From positions 124,001 to 188,000 of the forward strand of contig NZ_JACCFI010000001.1 in NCBI RefSeq assembly GCF_013410355.1: a stretch of DNA of 64,000 nucleotides, given 5' to 3'. This stretch comes from Agromyces hippuratus (GTDB lineage: Bacteria > Actinomycetota > Actinomycetes > Actinomycetales > Microbacteriaceae). The notes under the pieces were generated by a model. That model saw only the letters and a list, made by a program, of their open reading frames with translations. It was not told the origin of the DNA and did no database searches. The first letter of the stretch is position 1; each line of letters opens with the position of its first letter. A program made the position numbers and the translations under genes. Below, piece after piece: positions 8,081 to 16,561 of the stretch.

Positions 8081-8644
8081 GTGCTTCAAGCAGTACTGAG
8101 CGCTGCAACCGAGGGTGGCGAGACCCACAGCCCGGTGATTCCGGAGTGGTACGACATCATCTGGTCGTCGGTCTGCTTCGTCATCATCCTCATCTTCTTC
8201 TGGAAGTACGTGCTTCCGCGCGTGCAGAAGCTGCTCGATGAGCGGGGCGAGGCGATCGAGGGCAACATCGCGAAGGCCGACGAGGCGCAGCGCAAGGCCG
8301 AGGCGGCACTCGAGGAGTACACCGCCCAGCTCGCCGACGCGCGCACCGAAGCCGGTCGCATCCGCGAGACGGCTCGCGACGACGGCAAGAAGATCGTCGC
8401 CGAGGCGAAGGACGCCGCCACCGTCGAGGCTGCTCGCGTGACCGCGAGCGCACAGGCGCAGATCGAGGCGGAGCGCCAGACGGCACTCGTCACGCTCCGC
8501 TCCGAGGTGGGCACGCTGGCCATCGACCTCGCTTCCGGGGTCATCGGCGAGTCGCTCTCCGACGACGCGAAGGCGACCGCGGTCGTCGACCGCTTCCTCG
8601 CCGAACTGGAGGCCTCCGAGGCCACCGCCGGAGGGAAGAAGTAG
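8081..8644 (+). CDS. atpF: ATP synthase F0 subunit b
   Basis: Subunit b is the peripheral stalk that holds F1 against rotation. It has 187 residues: a short external N-terminus, one transmembrane helix at about 27-47, then a long Ala/Glu/Lys-rich helix expected to dimerise. The GTG at 8081 follows GGAGG, which makes the start certain. It is a separate gene, not fused to the delta subunit as in mycobacteria. Confidence 0.95.
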   Translation: MLQAVLSAATEGGETHSPVIPEWYDIIWSSVCFVIILIFFWKYVLPRVQKLLDERGEAIEGNIAKADEAQRKAEAALEEYTAQLADARTEAGRIRETARDDGKKIVAEAKDAATVEAARVTASAQAQIEAERQTALVTLRSEVGTLAIDLASGVIGESLSDDAKATAVVDRFLAELEASEATAGGKK

Positions 8645-8647
8645 TCC

Positions 8648-9442
8648 ATGGGTAGCGCTACGAGAGAGGCCCTGGCCGGCTCGAAGGCCGCGCTCGCGGA
8701 GCTCGGCCGAACCGACCTTCCGGTTGCCGAGGCCCTCCTCGCCGCAGGCCGAGTCATCGGCGAGTCCGCGCACCTGCGCACGGCTCTCATCGACACCGAG
8801 GCCGACGTCGCGCAGAAGCGCGCGCTCGTCGAGGCCGTGTTCGGCGCCCGCATCCCGGCCGAGGCCGCCTCGCTCCTCGTGAGCGCGGCTTCGCGCCGGT
8901 GGTCGTCGGGCGACGACTTCCTCGCCGGCATCGAGGAGATCGGCATCCGCGTCGCCGCGGACTCCGCTCCCGACGACGTCGATCTCGATGCCGAGCTGCT
9001 CGCGTTCGAGCGGGCGGTCGCGAGCGACGCCGAGCTCGAGCTCGCGCTCGGGTCGAAGCTCGGCGAGACCGTCGCCAAGACGCAGATCGTCGACCGGCTC
9101 CTCGAGGGCAAGGCATCACCGCAGACCGTCGTCATCGTGCGGCACCTCGTGCAGCAGCCTCGCGGCCGCCGCATCGGCGAGCTGCTCCGCCACGGGGCAT
9201 CCGTCGTCGCAGACCAGCGCGGATTCGACATCGCGACGGTCACGAGTGCCGTTCCGCTCACCGCCGCCCAGCTGGGCCGGCTCGAGCAGGGCCTCGCGGT
9301 CCAGGCGGGCCGCCGTGTCCGCTTCGACACCATCGTCGATCCCGCCGTGCTCGGCGGGATCCGCGTGCAGATCGGCGACGACGTCATCGACGGCAGCGTC
9401 GCCTCGCGCCTCAGTTCGCTGCGGCAGAAGCTTGCCGGCTGA
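8648..9442 (+). CDS. atpH: ATP synthase F1 subunit delta
   Basis: Delta links the b stalk to the top of the alpha3beta3 head. The protein has 264 residues, longer than the 175-180 of proteobacteria but in line with actinobacterial delta subunits. The C-terminal conserved stretch VDPAVLGGIRVQIGDDVIDGS is seen near residues 230-250. The ATG is three bases after the atpF stop, so translation is probably coupled. Confidence 0.95.
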   Translation: MGSATREALAGSKAALAELGRTDLPVAEALLAAGRVIGESAHLRTALIDTEADVAQKRALVEAVFGARIPAEAASLLVSAASRRWSSGDDFLAGIEEIGIRVAADSAPDDVDLDAELLAFERAVASDAELELALGSKLGETVAKTQIVDRLLEGKASPQTVVIVRHLVQQPRGRRIGELLRHGASVVADQRGFDIATVTSAVPLTAAQLGRLEQGLAVQAGRRVRFDTIVDPAVLGGIRVQIGDDVIDGSVASRLSSLRQKLAG

Positions 9443-9519
9443 CGCCGGTTGAAACGACCGGCGCTCGCGCCGTGACACACCAGTAGCTGTACAACCGGTA
9501 CAGAAAAAGGGAAAAGACA

Positions 9520-11160
9520 ATGGCAGAACTCACCATCAGCCCCGACGAGATCCGTTCGGCTCTCTCGGAGTTCGTCTCGTCGTACGAGCCGGGACAGGCG
9601 GAGAAGACCGAGGTCGGGTACGTCACCGACGCCGGCGACGGCATCGCGCACGTCGAAGGTCTTCCCTCGGTCATGGCGAACGAGCTGATCCGCTTCGCGG
9701 ACGGCACGCTCGGTCTCGCGCAGAACCTCGACGAAGACGAGATCGGCGTCGTCGTGCTCGGCGAGTTCACCGGCATCGAAGAGGGCATGGAGGTGACCCG
9801 CACCGGCGAGGTCCTCTCCGTCCCCGTCGGCGAGGGCTACCTCGGTCGTGTCGTCGACCCGCTCGGCCACCCGATCGACGGTCTCGGCGAGATCACCGGC
9901 ATCGAGGGCCGTCGTGCCCTCGAGCTGCAGGCGCCGGGCGTCATGCAGCGCAAGTCGGTGCACGAGCCGCTTCAGACCGGCATCAAGGCCATCGACGCGA
10001 TGATCCCCGTCGGCCGCGGCCAGCGTCAGCTCATCATCGGCGACCGCCAGACCGGCAAGACGGCCATCGCGATCGACACGATCATCAACCAGAAGGCCAA
10101 CTGGGAGACGGGCGACCCGTCGAAGCAGGTTCGCTGCATCTACGTCGCCGTCGGCCAGAAGGGCTCGACCATCGCCTCGGTGAAGGGCGCCCTCGAAGAC
10201 GCGGGAGCCATGGAGTACACGACCATCGTCGCGGCTCCCGCCTCCGACCCGGCCGGCTTCAAGTACCTCGCTCCCTACACCGGCTCGGCCATCGGCCAGC
10301 ACTGGATGTACGACTCCAAGCACGTCCTCATCATCTTCGACGACCTGTCGAAGCAGGCTGAGGCCTACCGCGCCGTGTCGCTGCTGCTGCGTCGTCCGCC
10401 GGGACGCGAGGCGTACCCCGGTGACGTCTTCTACCTGCACTCGCGTCTGCTCGAGCGTTGCGCGAAGCTCTCCGACGAGCTCGGCGCCGGCTCGATGACG
10501 GGCCTGCCGATCATCGAGACCAAGGCCAACGACGTCTCGGCGTACATCCCGACCAACGTGATCTCGATCACCGACGGCCAGATCTTCCTCCAGTCCGACC
10601 TGTTCAACTCGAACCAGCGCCCCGCTGTCGACGTCGGCATCTCGGTCTCCCGAGTCGGCGGTGACGCACAGGTCAAGTCGATCAAGAAGGTCTCCGGCAC
10701 GCTGAAGCTCGAGCTCGCGCAGTACCGCTCGCTCGAGGCCTTCGCGATGTTCGCATCCGACCTCGACGCCGCCAGCCGCCGTCAGCTCGCCCGAGGCGCA
10801 CGCCTCACCGAGCTGCTCAAGCAGCCGCAGTACTCGCCGATGTCGGTCGAGAAGCAGGTCGTCTCGATCTGGGCCGGCACCAACGGCAAGCTCGACGAGG
10901 TTCCCGTCGAAGACATCCTCCGTTTCGAGAGCGAGCTGCACGACTTCCTCGCCCGCAACACCGAGGTGCTCAACTCGCTGCGCGAGACCAACGTGCTCTC
11001 CGACGAGACCGCGGCCGAACTCGCTGCGGCAGTCGACACGTTCAAGCTCGAGTTCCAGACCGGCGAGGGCAAGCCGCTCGCCTCGGTCGGGTCCGAGCAG
11101 TTCGAGGCGATCGCTGAAGAAGAGGTCGTCCAGGAGAAGATCGTCAAGGGTCGCCGCTAG
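9520..11160 (+). CDS. atpA: ATP synthase F1 subunit alpha
   Basis: Alpha is the non-catalytic nucleotide-binding subunit of the F1 head. It has 546 residues, with the P-loop GDRQTGKT near 174-181, the VGQKGSTIA stretch and the signature PAVDVGISVSRVGG near 370-383. AAAGGGAAAAG precedes the ATG. A 14-base-pair inverted repeat follows between it and atpG, which is unusual inside this otherwise compact operon. Confidence 0.97.
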   Translation: MAELTISPDEIRSALSEFVSSYEPGQAEKTEVGYVTDAGDGIAHVEGLPSVMANELIRFADGTLGLAQNLDEDEIGVVVLGEFTGIEEGMEVTRTGEVLSVPVGEGYLGRVVDPLGHPIDGLGEITGIEGRRALELQAPGVMQRKSVHEPLQTGIKAIDAMIPVGRGQRQLIIGDRQTGKTAIAIDTIINQKANWETGDPSKQVRCIYVAVGQKGSTIASVKGALEDAGAMEYTTIVAAPASDPAGFKYLAPYTGSAIGQHWMYDSKHVLIIFDDLSKQAEAYRAVSLLLRRPPGREAYPGDVFYLHSRLLERCAKLSDELGAGSMTGLPIIETKANDVSAYIPTNVISITDGQIFLQSDLFNSNQRPAVDVGISVSRVGGDAQVKSIKKVSGTLKLELAQYRSLEAFAMFASDLDAASRRQLARGARLTELLKQPQYSPMSVEKQVVSIWAGTNGKLDEVPVEDILRFESELHDFLARNTEVLNSLRETNVLSDETAAELAAAVDTFKLEFQTGEGKPLASVGSEQFEAIAEEEVVQEKIVKGRR

Positions 11161-11175
11161 TCATTCCGAGGTTCC

Positions 11176-11226
11176 CTGAGGCTCTCGACGGGAACTGACC
11201 TCACGGGGTCGAGTCGAGAGCCTCAG
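11176..11226. other. Intercistronic stem-loop between atpA and atpG
   Basis: CTGAGGCTCTCGAC (11176-11189) pairs perfectly with GTCGAGAGCCTCAG (11213-11226) across a 23-base loop. It lies inside the transcribed operon, so it is more likely an mRNA-stability or processing element, or a partial attenuator, than a full terminator. Its outer flank (GTTCCCTGAGG) loosely resembles the dispersed repeat at 4171. Confidence 0.6.
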
Positions 11227-11254
11227 TACCAGGAAGACAGGACACAGGAGAAAC

Positions 11255-12166
11255 ATGGGAGCGCAGCTTCGGGTCTACCGGCAGAAGATCAAATCTGCCC
11301 AGACGACCAAGAAGATCACGCGGGCGATGGAGCTCATCTCCGCCTCGCGGATCCAGAAGGCTCAGGCGCGCGTTGCGGCGTCGGAGCCGTATTCGACCGC
11401 CATCACTCGGGCAGTCTCGGCCGTTGCGAGCTACTCGAACGTGGCTCACGTGCTGACGACCGAGCCGGAGCGCATCGATCGCGCCGCGATCGTGATCTTC
11501 ACGTCGGACCGCGGCCTCGCCGGCGCCTTCAACTCGCAGGTGCTGCGCGAAGCAGAGGAGCTCACCGAGCTCCTGAAGAGCCAGGGCAAGTCGGTCGAGT
11601 ACTTCCTCGTCGGCCGCAAGTCCGTCGGCTACTTCAACTTCCGGCACCGCGCCTTCGAGCGCAGCTGGATCGGCGGCACCGACAACCCCGACTTCGACAC
11701 GGCGAAGGAGATCGCCGACGCGGTGCTTGAGGCGTTCCTTCGGGACGCGGGCGACGGCGGCGTCGACGAGATCCACATCGTCTACAACCGCTTCGTGAGC
11801 CGCATCACGCAGGTTCCGGTGGTCACCCGCCTGCTCCCGCTCGAGGTCGTCGAGAGCGATGAGGCCCCCGAAGCCTCCTCGACGAAGCACGAGGTCTTCC
11901 CGCTCTACGAGTTCGAGCCCGACGCGGAGACCGTCCTCGACGGACTCCTGCCGGTCTACATCGAGAGCCGCATCTACAACGCGATGCTGCAGTCGTCGGC
12001 GGCCAAGCACGCCGCGACGCAGAAGGCGATGAAGTCGGCCAGCGACAACGCCGACAAGCTCATCACCGACTACACGCGTCTGGCGAACAACGCGCGCCAG
12101 TCCGAGATCACCCAGCAGATTTCCGAGATCGTGGGCGGCGCTGACGCGCTGTCGTCCGCCAAGTAG
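11255..12166 (+). CDS. atpG: ATP synthase F1 subunit gamma
   Basis: Gamma is the central rotor shaft. It has 303 residues and shows the conserved N-terminal coiled-coil helix (KITRAMELISASRIQKAQ) and the matching C-terminal helix (AARNA-like MKSASDNADKLITDYTRLAN). The FTSDRGLAGAFN stretch of the Rossmann-like domain is near 83-94. The ATG is preceded by CAGGAG. It follows the stem-loop after atpA. Confidence 0.96.
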   Translation: MGAQLRVYRQKIKSAQTTKKITRAMELISASRIQKAQARVAASEPYSTAITRAVSAVASYSNVAHVLTTEPERIDRAAIVIFTSDRGLAGAFNSQVLREAEELTELLKSQGKSVEYFLVGRKSVGYFNFRHRAFERSWIGGTDNPDFDTAKEIADAVLEAFLRDAGDGGVDEIHIVYNRFVSRITQVPVVTRLLPLEVVESDEAPEASSTKHEVFPLYEFEPDAETVLDGLLPVYIESRIYNAMLQSSAAKHAATQKAMKSASDNADKLITDYTRLANNARQSEITQQISEIVGGADALSSAK

Positions 12167-12189
12167 CCCCTTACGAAGAGAGAGAACAC

Positions 12190-13653
12190 ATGACTGACAC
12201 CGCTACCGCCTCGGCCGCGGCCGCGCCTGTGGCCGGCGCCGTCGGCCGCGTCGCCCGGGTCACCGGCCCCGTCGTCGACATCGAGTTCCCGCACGACTCG
12301 ATCCCCCCGATCTACAACGCGCTGAAGACCGAGATCACGATCGACGGCAACACCACGGTGCTGACCCTCGAGGTCGCACAGCACCTCGGTGACGACCTGG
12401 TCCGCGCGATCGCCCTGAACCCGACCGATGGCCTCGTCCGCGGCCAGGAGGTCTCCGACACCGGCGCATCGATCTCGGTGCCCGTCGGCGACGTCACCAA
12501 GGGCAAGGTCTTCAACGTCATCGGCGAGGTGCTGAACGCAGAGCCCGGCGAGCAGATCGAGATCACCGAGCGCTGGCCGATCCACCGCAAGGCTCCGGCC
12601 TTCGACCAGCTCGAGTCGAAGACCTCGATGTTCGAGACCGGCATCAAGGTCATCGACCTCCTCACGCCGTACGTGCAGGGTGGAAAGATCGGCCTCTTCG
12701 GTGGTGCAGGTGTCGGCAAGACCGTCCTCATCCAGGAGATGATCCAGCGCGTCGCGCAGGACCACGGTGGTGTGTCGGTGTTCGCCGGTGTCGGCGAGCG
12801 CACCCGTGAGGGCAACGACCTCATCCACGAGATGGAGGAGGCGGGCGTCTTCGACAAGACCGCCCTCGTCTTCGGCCAGATGGACGAGCCGCCGGGAACG
12901 CGTCTTCGCGTGGCGCTGTCGGCCCTGACCATGGCGGAGTACTTCCGCGATGTGCAGAAGCAGGACGTGCTGCTCTTCATCGACAACATCTTCCGCTTCA
13001 CGCAGGCCGGTTCCGAGGTCTCGACGCTCCTCGGCCGCATGCCGTCGGCCGTGGGATACCAGCCGAACCTCGCCGACGAGATGGGCGTTCTGCAGGAGCG
13101 CATCACCTCGACGCGTGGACACTCGATCACCTCGCTGCAGGCGATCTACGTCCCCGCCGACGACTACACCGACCCGGCCCCGGCAACGACGTTCGCGCAC
13201 CTCGACGCCACGACCGTGCTCTCCCGCGCGATCGCGTCGAAGGGTCTCTACCCGGCCGTCGACCCGCTGACCTCGACGTCGCGCATCCTCGACCCCCGTT
13301 ACCTGGGCGAGGACCACTACCGCGTCGCCACCACGGTCAAGCAGATCCTCCAGAAGAACAAGGAACTGCAGGAGATCATCGCCATCCTCGGTGTCGACGA
13401 GCTCTCCGAGGAAGACAAGATCACGGTGTCGCGTGCGCGCCGTATCGAGCAGTTCCTCTCGCAGAACACCTACATGGCGAAGAAGTTCACCGGTGTCGAG
13501 GGGTCGACCGTTCCGCTCAAGGACACGATCGAGTCGTTCGACGCGATCGCCAAGGGCGAGTTCGACCACGTGGCCGAGCAGGCCTTCTTCAACGTCGGTG
13601 GCATCTCCGACGTCGAAGAGAAGTGGGCTCAGATCCAGAAGGAGAACGGCTGA
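12190..13653 (+). CDS. atpD: ATP synthase F1 subunit beta
   Basis: Beta carries the catalytic sites for ATP synthesis. It has 487 residues. The P-loop GGAGVGKT is near residues 174-181, the catalytic Glu is in GVGERTREGND, and DELSEED, the DELSEED-loop sequence contacting gamma, is near 404. Residues 1-17 are a short Ala-rich extension. The ATG follows GAAGAGAGAG. Confidence 0.98.
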   Translation: MTDTATASAAAAPVAGAVGRVARVTGPVVDIEFPHDSIPPIYNALKTEITIDGNTTVLTLEVAQHLGDDLVRAIALNPTDGLVRGQEVSDTGASISVPVGDVTKGKVFNVIGEVLNAEPGEQIEITERWPIHRKAPAFDQLESKTSMFETGIKVIDLLTPYVQGGKIGLFGGAGVGKTVLIQEMIQRVAQDHGGVSVFAGVGERTREGNDLIHEMEEAGVFDKTALVFGQMDEPPGTRLRVALSALTMAEYFRDVQKQDVLLFIDNIFRFTQAGSEVSTLLGRMPSAVGYQPNLADEMGVLQERITSTRGHSITSLQAIYVPADDYTDPAPATTFAHLDATTVLSRAIASKGLYPAVDPLTSTSRILDPRYLGEDHYRVATTVKQILQKNKELQEIIAILGVDELSEEDKITVSRARRIEQFLSQNTYMAKKFTGVEGSTVPLKDTIESFDAIAKGEFDHVAEQAFFNVGGISDVEEKWAQIQKENG

Positions 13654-13655
13654 GC

Positions 13656-13916
13656 ATGGCCAGCCTCAACGTGAGCGTCGTCTCGGCCGACCAGCAGGTC
13701 TGGTCGGGCGAGGCGACCATGGTGGTGGCGCGCACCGTCGAAGGCGAGATCGGCATTCTGCCGGGTCACGAGCCGATGCTCGCGATCCTCGCCGGCGGCG
13801 AGGTGCGGGTCACCCTGCCCGGCGGTGAGAAGATCACCGCCAACGCCGAAGATGGATTCCTGTCGGTGCAGGCGAACGCGGTGCAGGTCGTCGCGTCCCG
13901 CGCTGAACTCGTCTGA
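13656..13916 (+). CDS. atpC: ATP synthase F1 subunit epsilon, short form
   Basis: Epsilon sits at the foot of gamma. The protein has only 86 residues and covers just the N-terminal beta-sandwich (GEIGILPGHEPMLAIL near 31-46). The C-terminal helical hairpin, which inhibits ATP hydrolysis in other bacteria, is absent; the chain stops right after VVASRAELV. Short epsilon subunits are, to my knowledge, common in Microbacteriaceae, so this is probably natural and not a truncation. ATG at 13656 comes three bases after the atpD stop and has an AGGAGAACGG ribosome site inside atpD. Confidence 0.93.
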   Translation: MASLNVSVVSADQQVWSGEATMVVARTVEGEIGILPGHEPMLAILAGGEVRVTLPGGEKITANAEDGFLSVQANAVQVVASRAELV

Positions 13917-13926
13917 GGAGTAACGG

Positions 13927-14499
13927 ATGCAGGGGGAGCAGCCGATCGAACGCCAGTTCGGTGACCTGAGTGTCACCCAGCTCATCGTCATGGCCGGGTT
14001 GCCGGGTGCGGGAAAGTCGACGATCGGAGAGATCGTCGGCGCCCGCCTCGGCGCCACGGTCGTGTCGGTCGACCCGATCGAGTCTGCGATCCTGCGGGCC
14101 GGCATCGACGCCGACCAACCGACCGGTCTCGCGGCATACCTCGTGGCCGAAGAGATCGCCGAGAAGGAGCTCGACTCCGGCCGCACGGTGATCGTCGACG
14201 CGGTCAACGCGGGCGAGGCCGCACGCCTGCAGTGGCGGGACCTCGCGGAGCGTGCCGACGTGCGCCTGCGGGTGATCGAGGTCGTGTGCTCCGATGAGGA
14301 GTTGCACCGCGCCCGACTCGAGAAGCGCGAGCGCAAGCTCCCGCACCTCGAGGAGACCACCTGGCGGGCCGTCGAGCAGAGCCTCGAGGGGTACGCGGCC
14401 TGGACCGGCCCGTCGTCGGCGCTGCCGCGAGTGACGATCGACAGCATCGAGTCGCTCGGGTCGAACGTCGAGGCCGCACTCGCCTTCATCGGCTCGTAG
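13927..14499 (+). CDS. P-loop ATPase / small-molecule kinase-like protein (AAA_33)
   Basis: A 190-residue soluble protein with Walker A GLPGAGKST at about 24-32, an Asp after strand two (VSVDPIES) and a lid-like arginine-rich stretch (RARLEKRERK). This pattern belongs to the AAA_33/zeta-toxin-like kinase group, which includes sugar and nucleoside kinases. The substrate cannot be told. It follows atpC by ten bases and overlaps yaaA by one base, so it is probably read through from the ATP synthase operon. No antitoxin partner is present. Confidence 0.75.
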   Translation: MQGEQPIERQFGDLSVTQLIVMAGLPGAGKSTIGEIVGARLGATVVSVDPIESAILRAGIDADQPTGLAAYLVAEEIAEKELDSGRTVIVDAVNAGEAARLQWRDLAERADVRLRVIEVVCSDEELHRARLEKRERKLPHLEETTWRAVEQSLEGYAAWTGPSSALPRVTIDSIESLGSNVEAALAFIGS

Positions 14500-15260
14500 T
14501 GCGGCTGCTGCTTCCGCCGTCCGAGACCAAACGCGACGGCGGCGTCGACGTCGCGCTCGATCTGGGCGCACTCTCGTTCGGCTCCCTCACCCCGATTCGG
14601 GCTGAGACCACCGCAGCCGTCGTCGCGCTCGCGCACGACCCCGCCGAGATGATGCGGGCGTTGAAGCTCGGACCTCGGCAGGCGCACGAGGTCGAGCGGA
14701 ATCGGCACCTGCTCGATTCACCCACGATGTCCGTGCTCGACCGGTACACGGGCGTGCTCTTCGACGCGCTCGATGCCCCGACGCTCGACGTCGACGCTCG
14801 CACCTACGCCGCGGACCACGTGGTCGTGCACTCCGCACTGTTCGGTCTGCTCGGGGCGATGGACTCGATTCCCGCGTACCGGCTGTCGCACGATTCCCGC
14901 CCGCCGGGCGTGCGGATGAAAGCGCTGTGGCGAGCACCGATCACGGCCGCACTCGAGGCGGCCGGCGGTCTGCTGCTCGATCTCCGCTCCGAGGCGTACG
15001 TCGAACTCGGACCCGTTCCCGCGCACGCCGAAGCGGCGTTCGTACGAGTCGTCTCCGTCGACGGTGCCGGCCGGAAGCGCGCGCTGAACCACTTCAACAA
15101 GCGCGCGAAGGGGCTCTTCACCCGCGCCGTGCTGACCGCGCAGCCGCAGCTCGCCTCGATCGAGGAGCTGATCGACTGGGCGCACGAGGCCGGCTTCTCG
15201 CTCTCGCTCAGCTCAGAGCGAGTCGGCGCGGGCGTTCGCGAACTCGAACTCGTCGCCTGA
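14499..15260 (+). CDS. yaaA: YaaA/DUF328 peroxide-stress protein
   Basis: The 253-residue protein begins MRLLLPPSETK and contains the conserved basic stretch NHFNKRAKGLFTRAV near 190-204, both hallmarks of the YaaA family. In E. coli YaaA lowers free iron during peroxide stress and binds DNA. The GTG start shares one base with the stop of the upstream kinase gene. The gene converges on tag with 24 bases between. Confidence 0.85.
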   Translation: MRLLLPPSETKRDGGVDVALDLGALSFGSLTPIRAETTAAVVALAHDPAEMMRALKLGPRQAHEVERNRHLLDSPTMSVLDRYTGVLFDALDAPTLDVDARTYAADHVVVHSALFGLLGAMDSIPAYRLSHDSRPPGVRMKALWRAPITAALEAAGGLLLDLRSEAYVELGPVPAHAEAAFVRVVSVDGAGRKRALNHFNKRAKGLFTRAVLTAQPQLASIEELIDWAHEAGFSLSLSSERVGAGVRELELVA

Positions 15261-15284
15261 CCGGGCCCGCTGCCTCGGAAGGCC

Positions 15285-15884
15285 TCACGCGGCGGCGGCA
15301 CCCGCCGATCGGTGGCACGCGGCGAGGTGGTCGTCGACCATGCCGGCCGCCTGCATGAGCGCGTACATCGTCGTCGGCCCGACGAAGCGGAATCCGCGAC
15401 GGCGCAACTCTTTGCTCATCGCCGCGGACTCCGGCGTCGTCGCCGGCACCTCGGCGAAGGTGACCGGTGCCACCTCGCGCCGCGCGGGCGCGAAACTCCA
15501 CAGCAGCTCGTCGATGGGCTGATCGAGCCCGAGCGTGGCACGGGCGTTCTGGATCGTCGCCTCGATCTTGCCGCGGTGACGGATGATGCGCTCATCGCCG
15601 AGCAGGCGTGAGACGTCGTCGTCGCTCATGGCGGCGACACGTTCGGCATCGAATCCATGGAAGACCTCGCGGAATGCCGGACGGCGCCGAAGGATCGTGA
15701 TCCACGACAGGCCGGCCTGGAATCCCTCGAGGCAGACCTTCTCGAAGAGCCGCACCGGATCGTGCTGCGGCGTGCCCCACTCCTCGTCGTGGTACCGGCG
15801 GTACTCGGGGTCGGATGCGCCCCACCCGCACCGGGCGAGTCCGTCGTCGCCGACGATGATCTCGGGCCGGGGGATGACACTCAC
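15285..15884 (-). CDS. tag: DNA-3-methyladenine glycosylase I
   Basis: Tag removes 3-methyladenine from DNA in base-excision repair. The protein has 199 residues and shows the family sequences RCGWGASDPEYRRYHDEEWG at the N-terminus, LEGFQAGLSWITIL near 51-64 and the C-terminal GFRFVGPTTMYALMQAAGMV. The zinc ligands would be Cys19, His32 and the C-terminal His/Cys pair in DDHLAACHR. Its GTG start overlaps the ogt stop (GTGA), so the two repair genes are one coupled unit. Confidence 0.93.
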   Translation of the reverse strand: MSVIPRPEIIVGDDGLARCGWGASDPEYRRYHDEEWGTPQHDPVRLFEKVCLEGFQAGLSWITILRRRPAFREVFHGFDAERVAAMSDDDVSRLLGDERIIRHRGKIEATIQNARATLGLDQPIDELLWSFAPARREVAPVTFAEVPATTPESAAMSKELRRRGFRFVGPTTMYALMQAAGMVDDHLAACHRSAGAAAA

Positions 15885-16372
15885 GCGGCGAAGCCGATCT
15901 GCTCGTGGCCGAGCAGCCAGAGCTTCGTGGGAACGCCCTCGCCGCCGGAGTACCCGGTGATGCGACCATCGCTCGCGAGCACGCGGTGGCAGCCCACGAT
16001 GATCGGCACGGGGTTCGCGCCGACGGCGCCGCCGATGGCCCGGGCGGACCCTGGCTTGCCGACAGCAGCCGCGAGTGCGCCGTACGAGGTGGCCTCACCC
16101 CAGCGCAGTCGCTCGAGCTCGGCCCAGACGGCCTGCTGGAACGGGGTGCCGGTGAGTCGCACCGGAACGTCGAAGTCGAGGCGCTGCCCCGCGAAGTACT
16201 CGTCGAGCTGTTCGCGGGCCGCGCGGAGCACGTCGTTGGGGCGCTCGGGAGCGTCGTCGTGGGGGAGCACGCCGCCGCTCTCGATGGAGAGACTCGTGAC
16301 GGCCTCGTCGTCGGCGACGAGTTCGAGACGCCCGATCGGGCTGTCGAGGCGGATGAGGTACACGTTCGTCAT
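15881..16372 (-). CDS. ogt: Methylated-DNA-protein cysteine methyltransferase
   Basis: Ogt repairs O6-alkylguanine by transferring the alkyl group to its own cysteine. It has 163 residues: an N-terminal Ada-like domain and the C-terminal DNA-binding domain with TPFQQAVWAEL, SYGALA and the arginine finger ARAIGGAVGANPVPI. The acceptor is in VGCHRV, so the proline of the usual PCHRV is glycine here. ATG at 16372 is placed by a TACGCT -10 element six bases upstream. It forms an operon with tag. Confidence 0.93.
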   Translation of the reverse strand: MTNVYLIRLDSPIGRLELVADDEAVTSLSIESGGVLPHDDAPERPNDVLRAAREQLDEYFAGQRLDFDVPVRLTGTPFQQAVWAELERLRWGEATSYGALAAAVGKPGSARAIGGAVGANPVPIIVGCHRVLASDGRITGYSGGEGVPTKLWLLGHEQIGFAA

Positions 16373-16378
16373 GTTCCG

Positions 16379-16384
16379 AGCGTA
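16379..16384 (-). promoter_or_regulatory. -10 element of ogt-tag, leaderless
   Basis: TACGCT on the minus strand ends six bases before the ogt ATG, predicting a leaderless transcript. Confidence 0.5.
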
Positions 16385-16449
16385 ACCTCGGCGTCCGACA
16401 CCCGCTCGCGGAAATCGGACATCGCGGAACCCGACCCCGGATCGCGTGT

Positions 16450-16485
16450 TGTGGAGGAGGAGTCGGCACGACCCGTCCTCCACAG
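16450..16485. promoter_or_regulatory. Inverted repeat with CGTCCTCCACAG word before the DUF4192 gene
   Basis: TGTGGAGGA (16450-16458) and TCCTCCACA (16476-16484) form a nine-base inverted repeat with a 17-base loop in the gap between ogt and the DUF4192 gene. The right arm belongs to CGTCCTCCACAG (16474-16485). The same 12 bases occur at 35911-35922, also exactly 76 bases before a start codon. It is likely a protein-binding site, but the binder is unknown. Confidence 0.45.
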
Positions 16486-16561
16486 CGGCGATCTCGCCTC
16501 GACCGGCCACGGACCCGACACCGGCGCCACTCGGAGCGCCGCTCCGGGCGAGGCTCGGCGC

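Noticed and set aside
8086..10941. Long minus-strand frame opposite atpF, atpH and atpA
   Set aside because: The plus strand carries unmistakable ATP synthase subunits; the antisense frame has no recognisable protein features.
13927..14499. Zeta-toxin reading of the P-loop kinase gene
   Set aside because: No antitoxin gene precedes it and it lies directly behind the ATP synthase operon; only the general kinase fold is supported.
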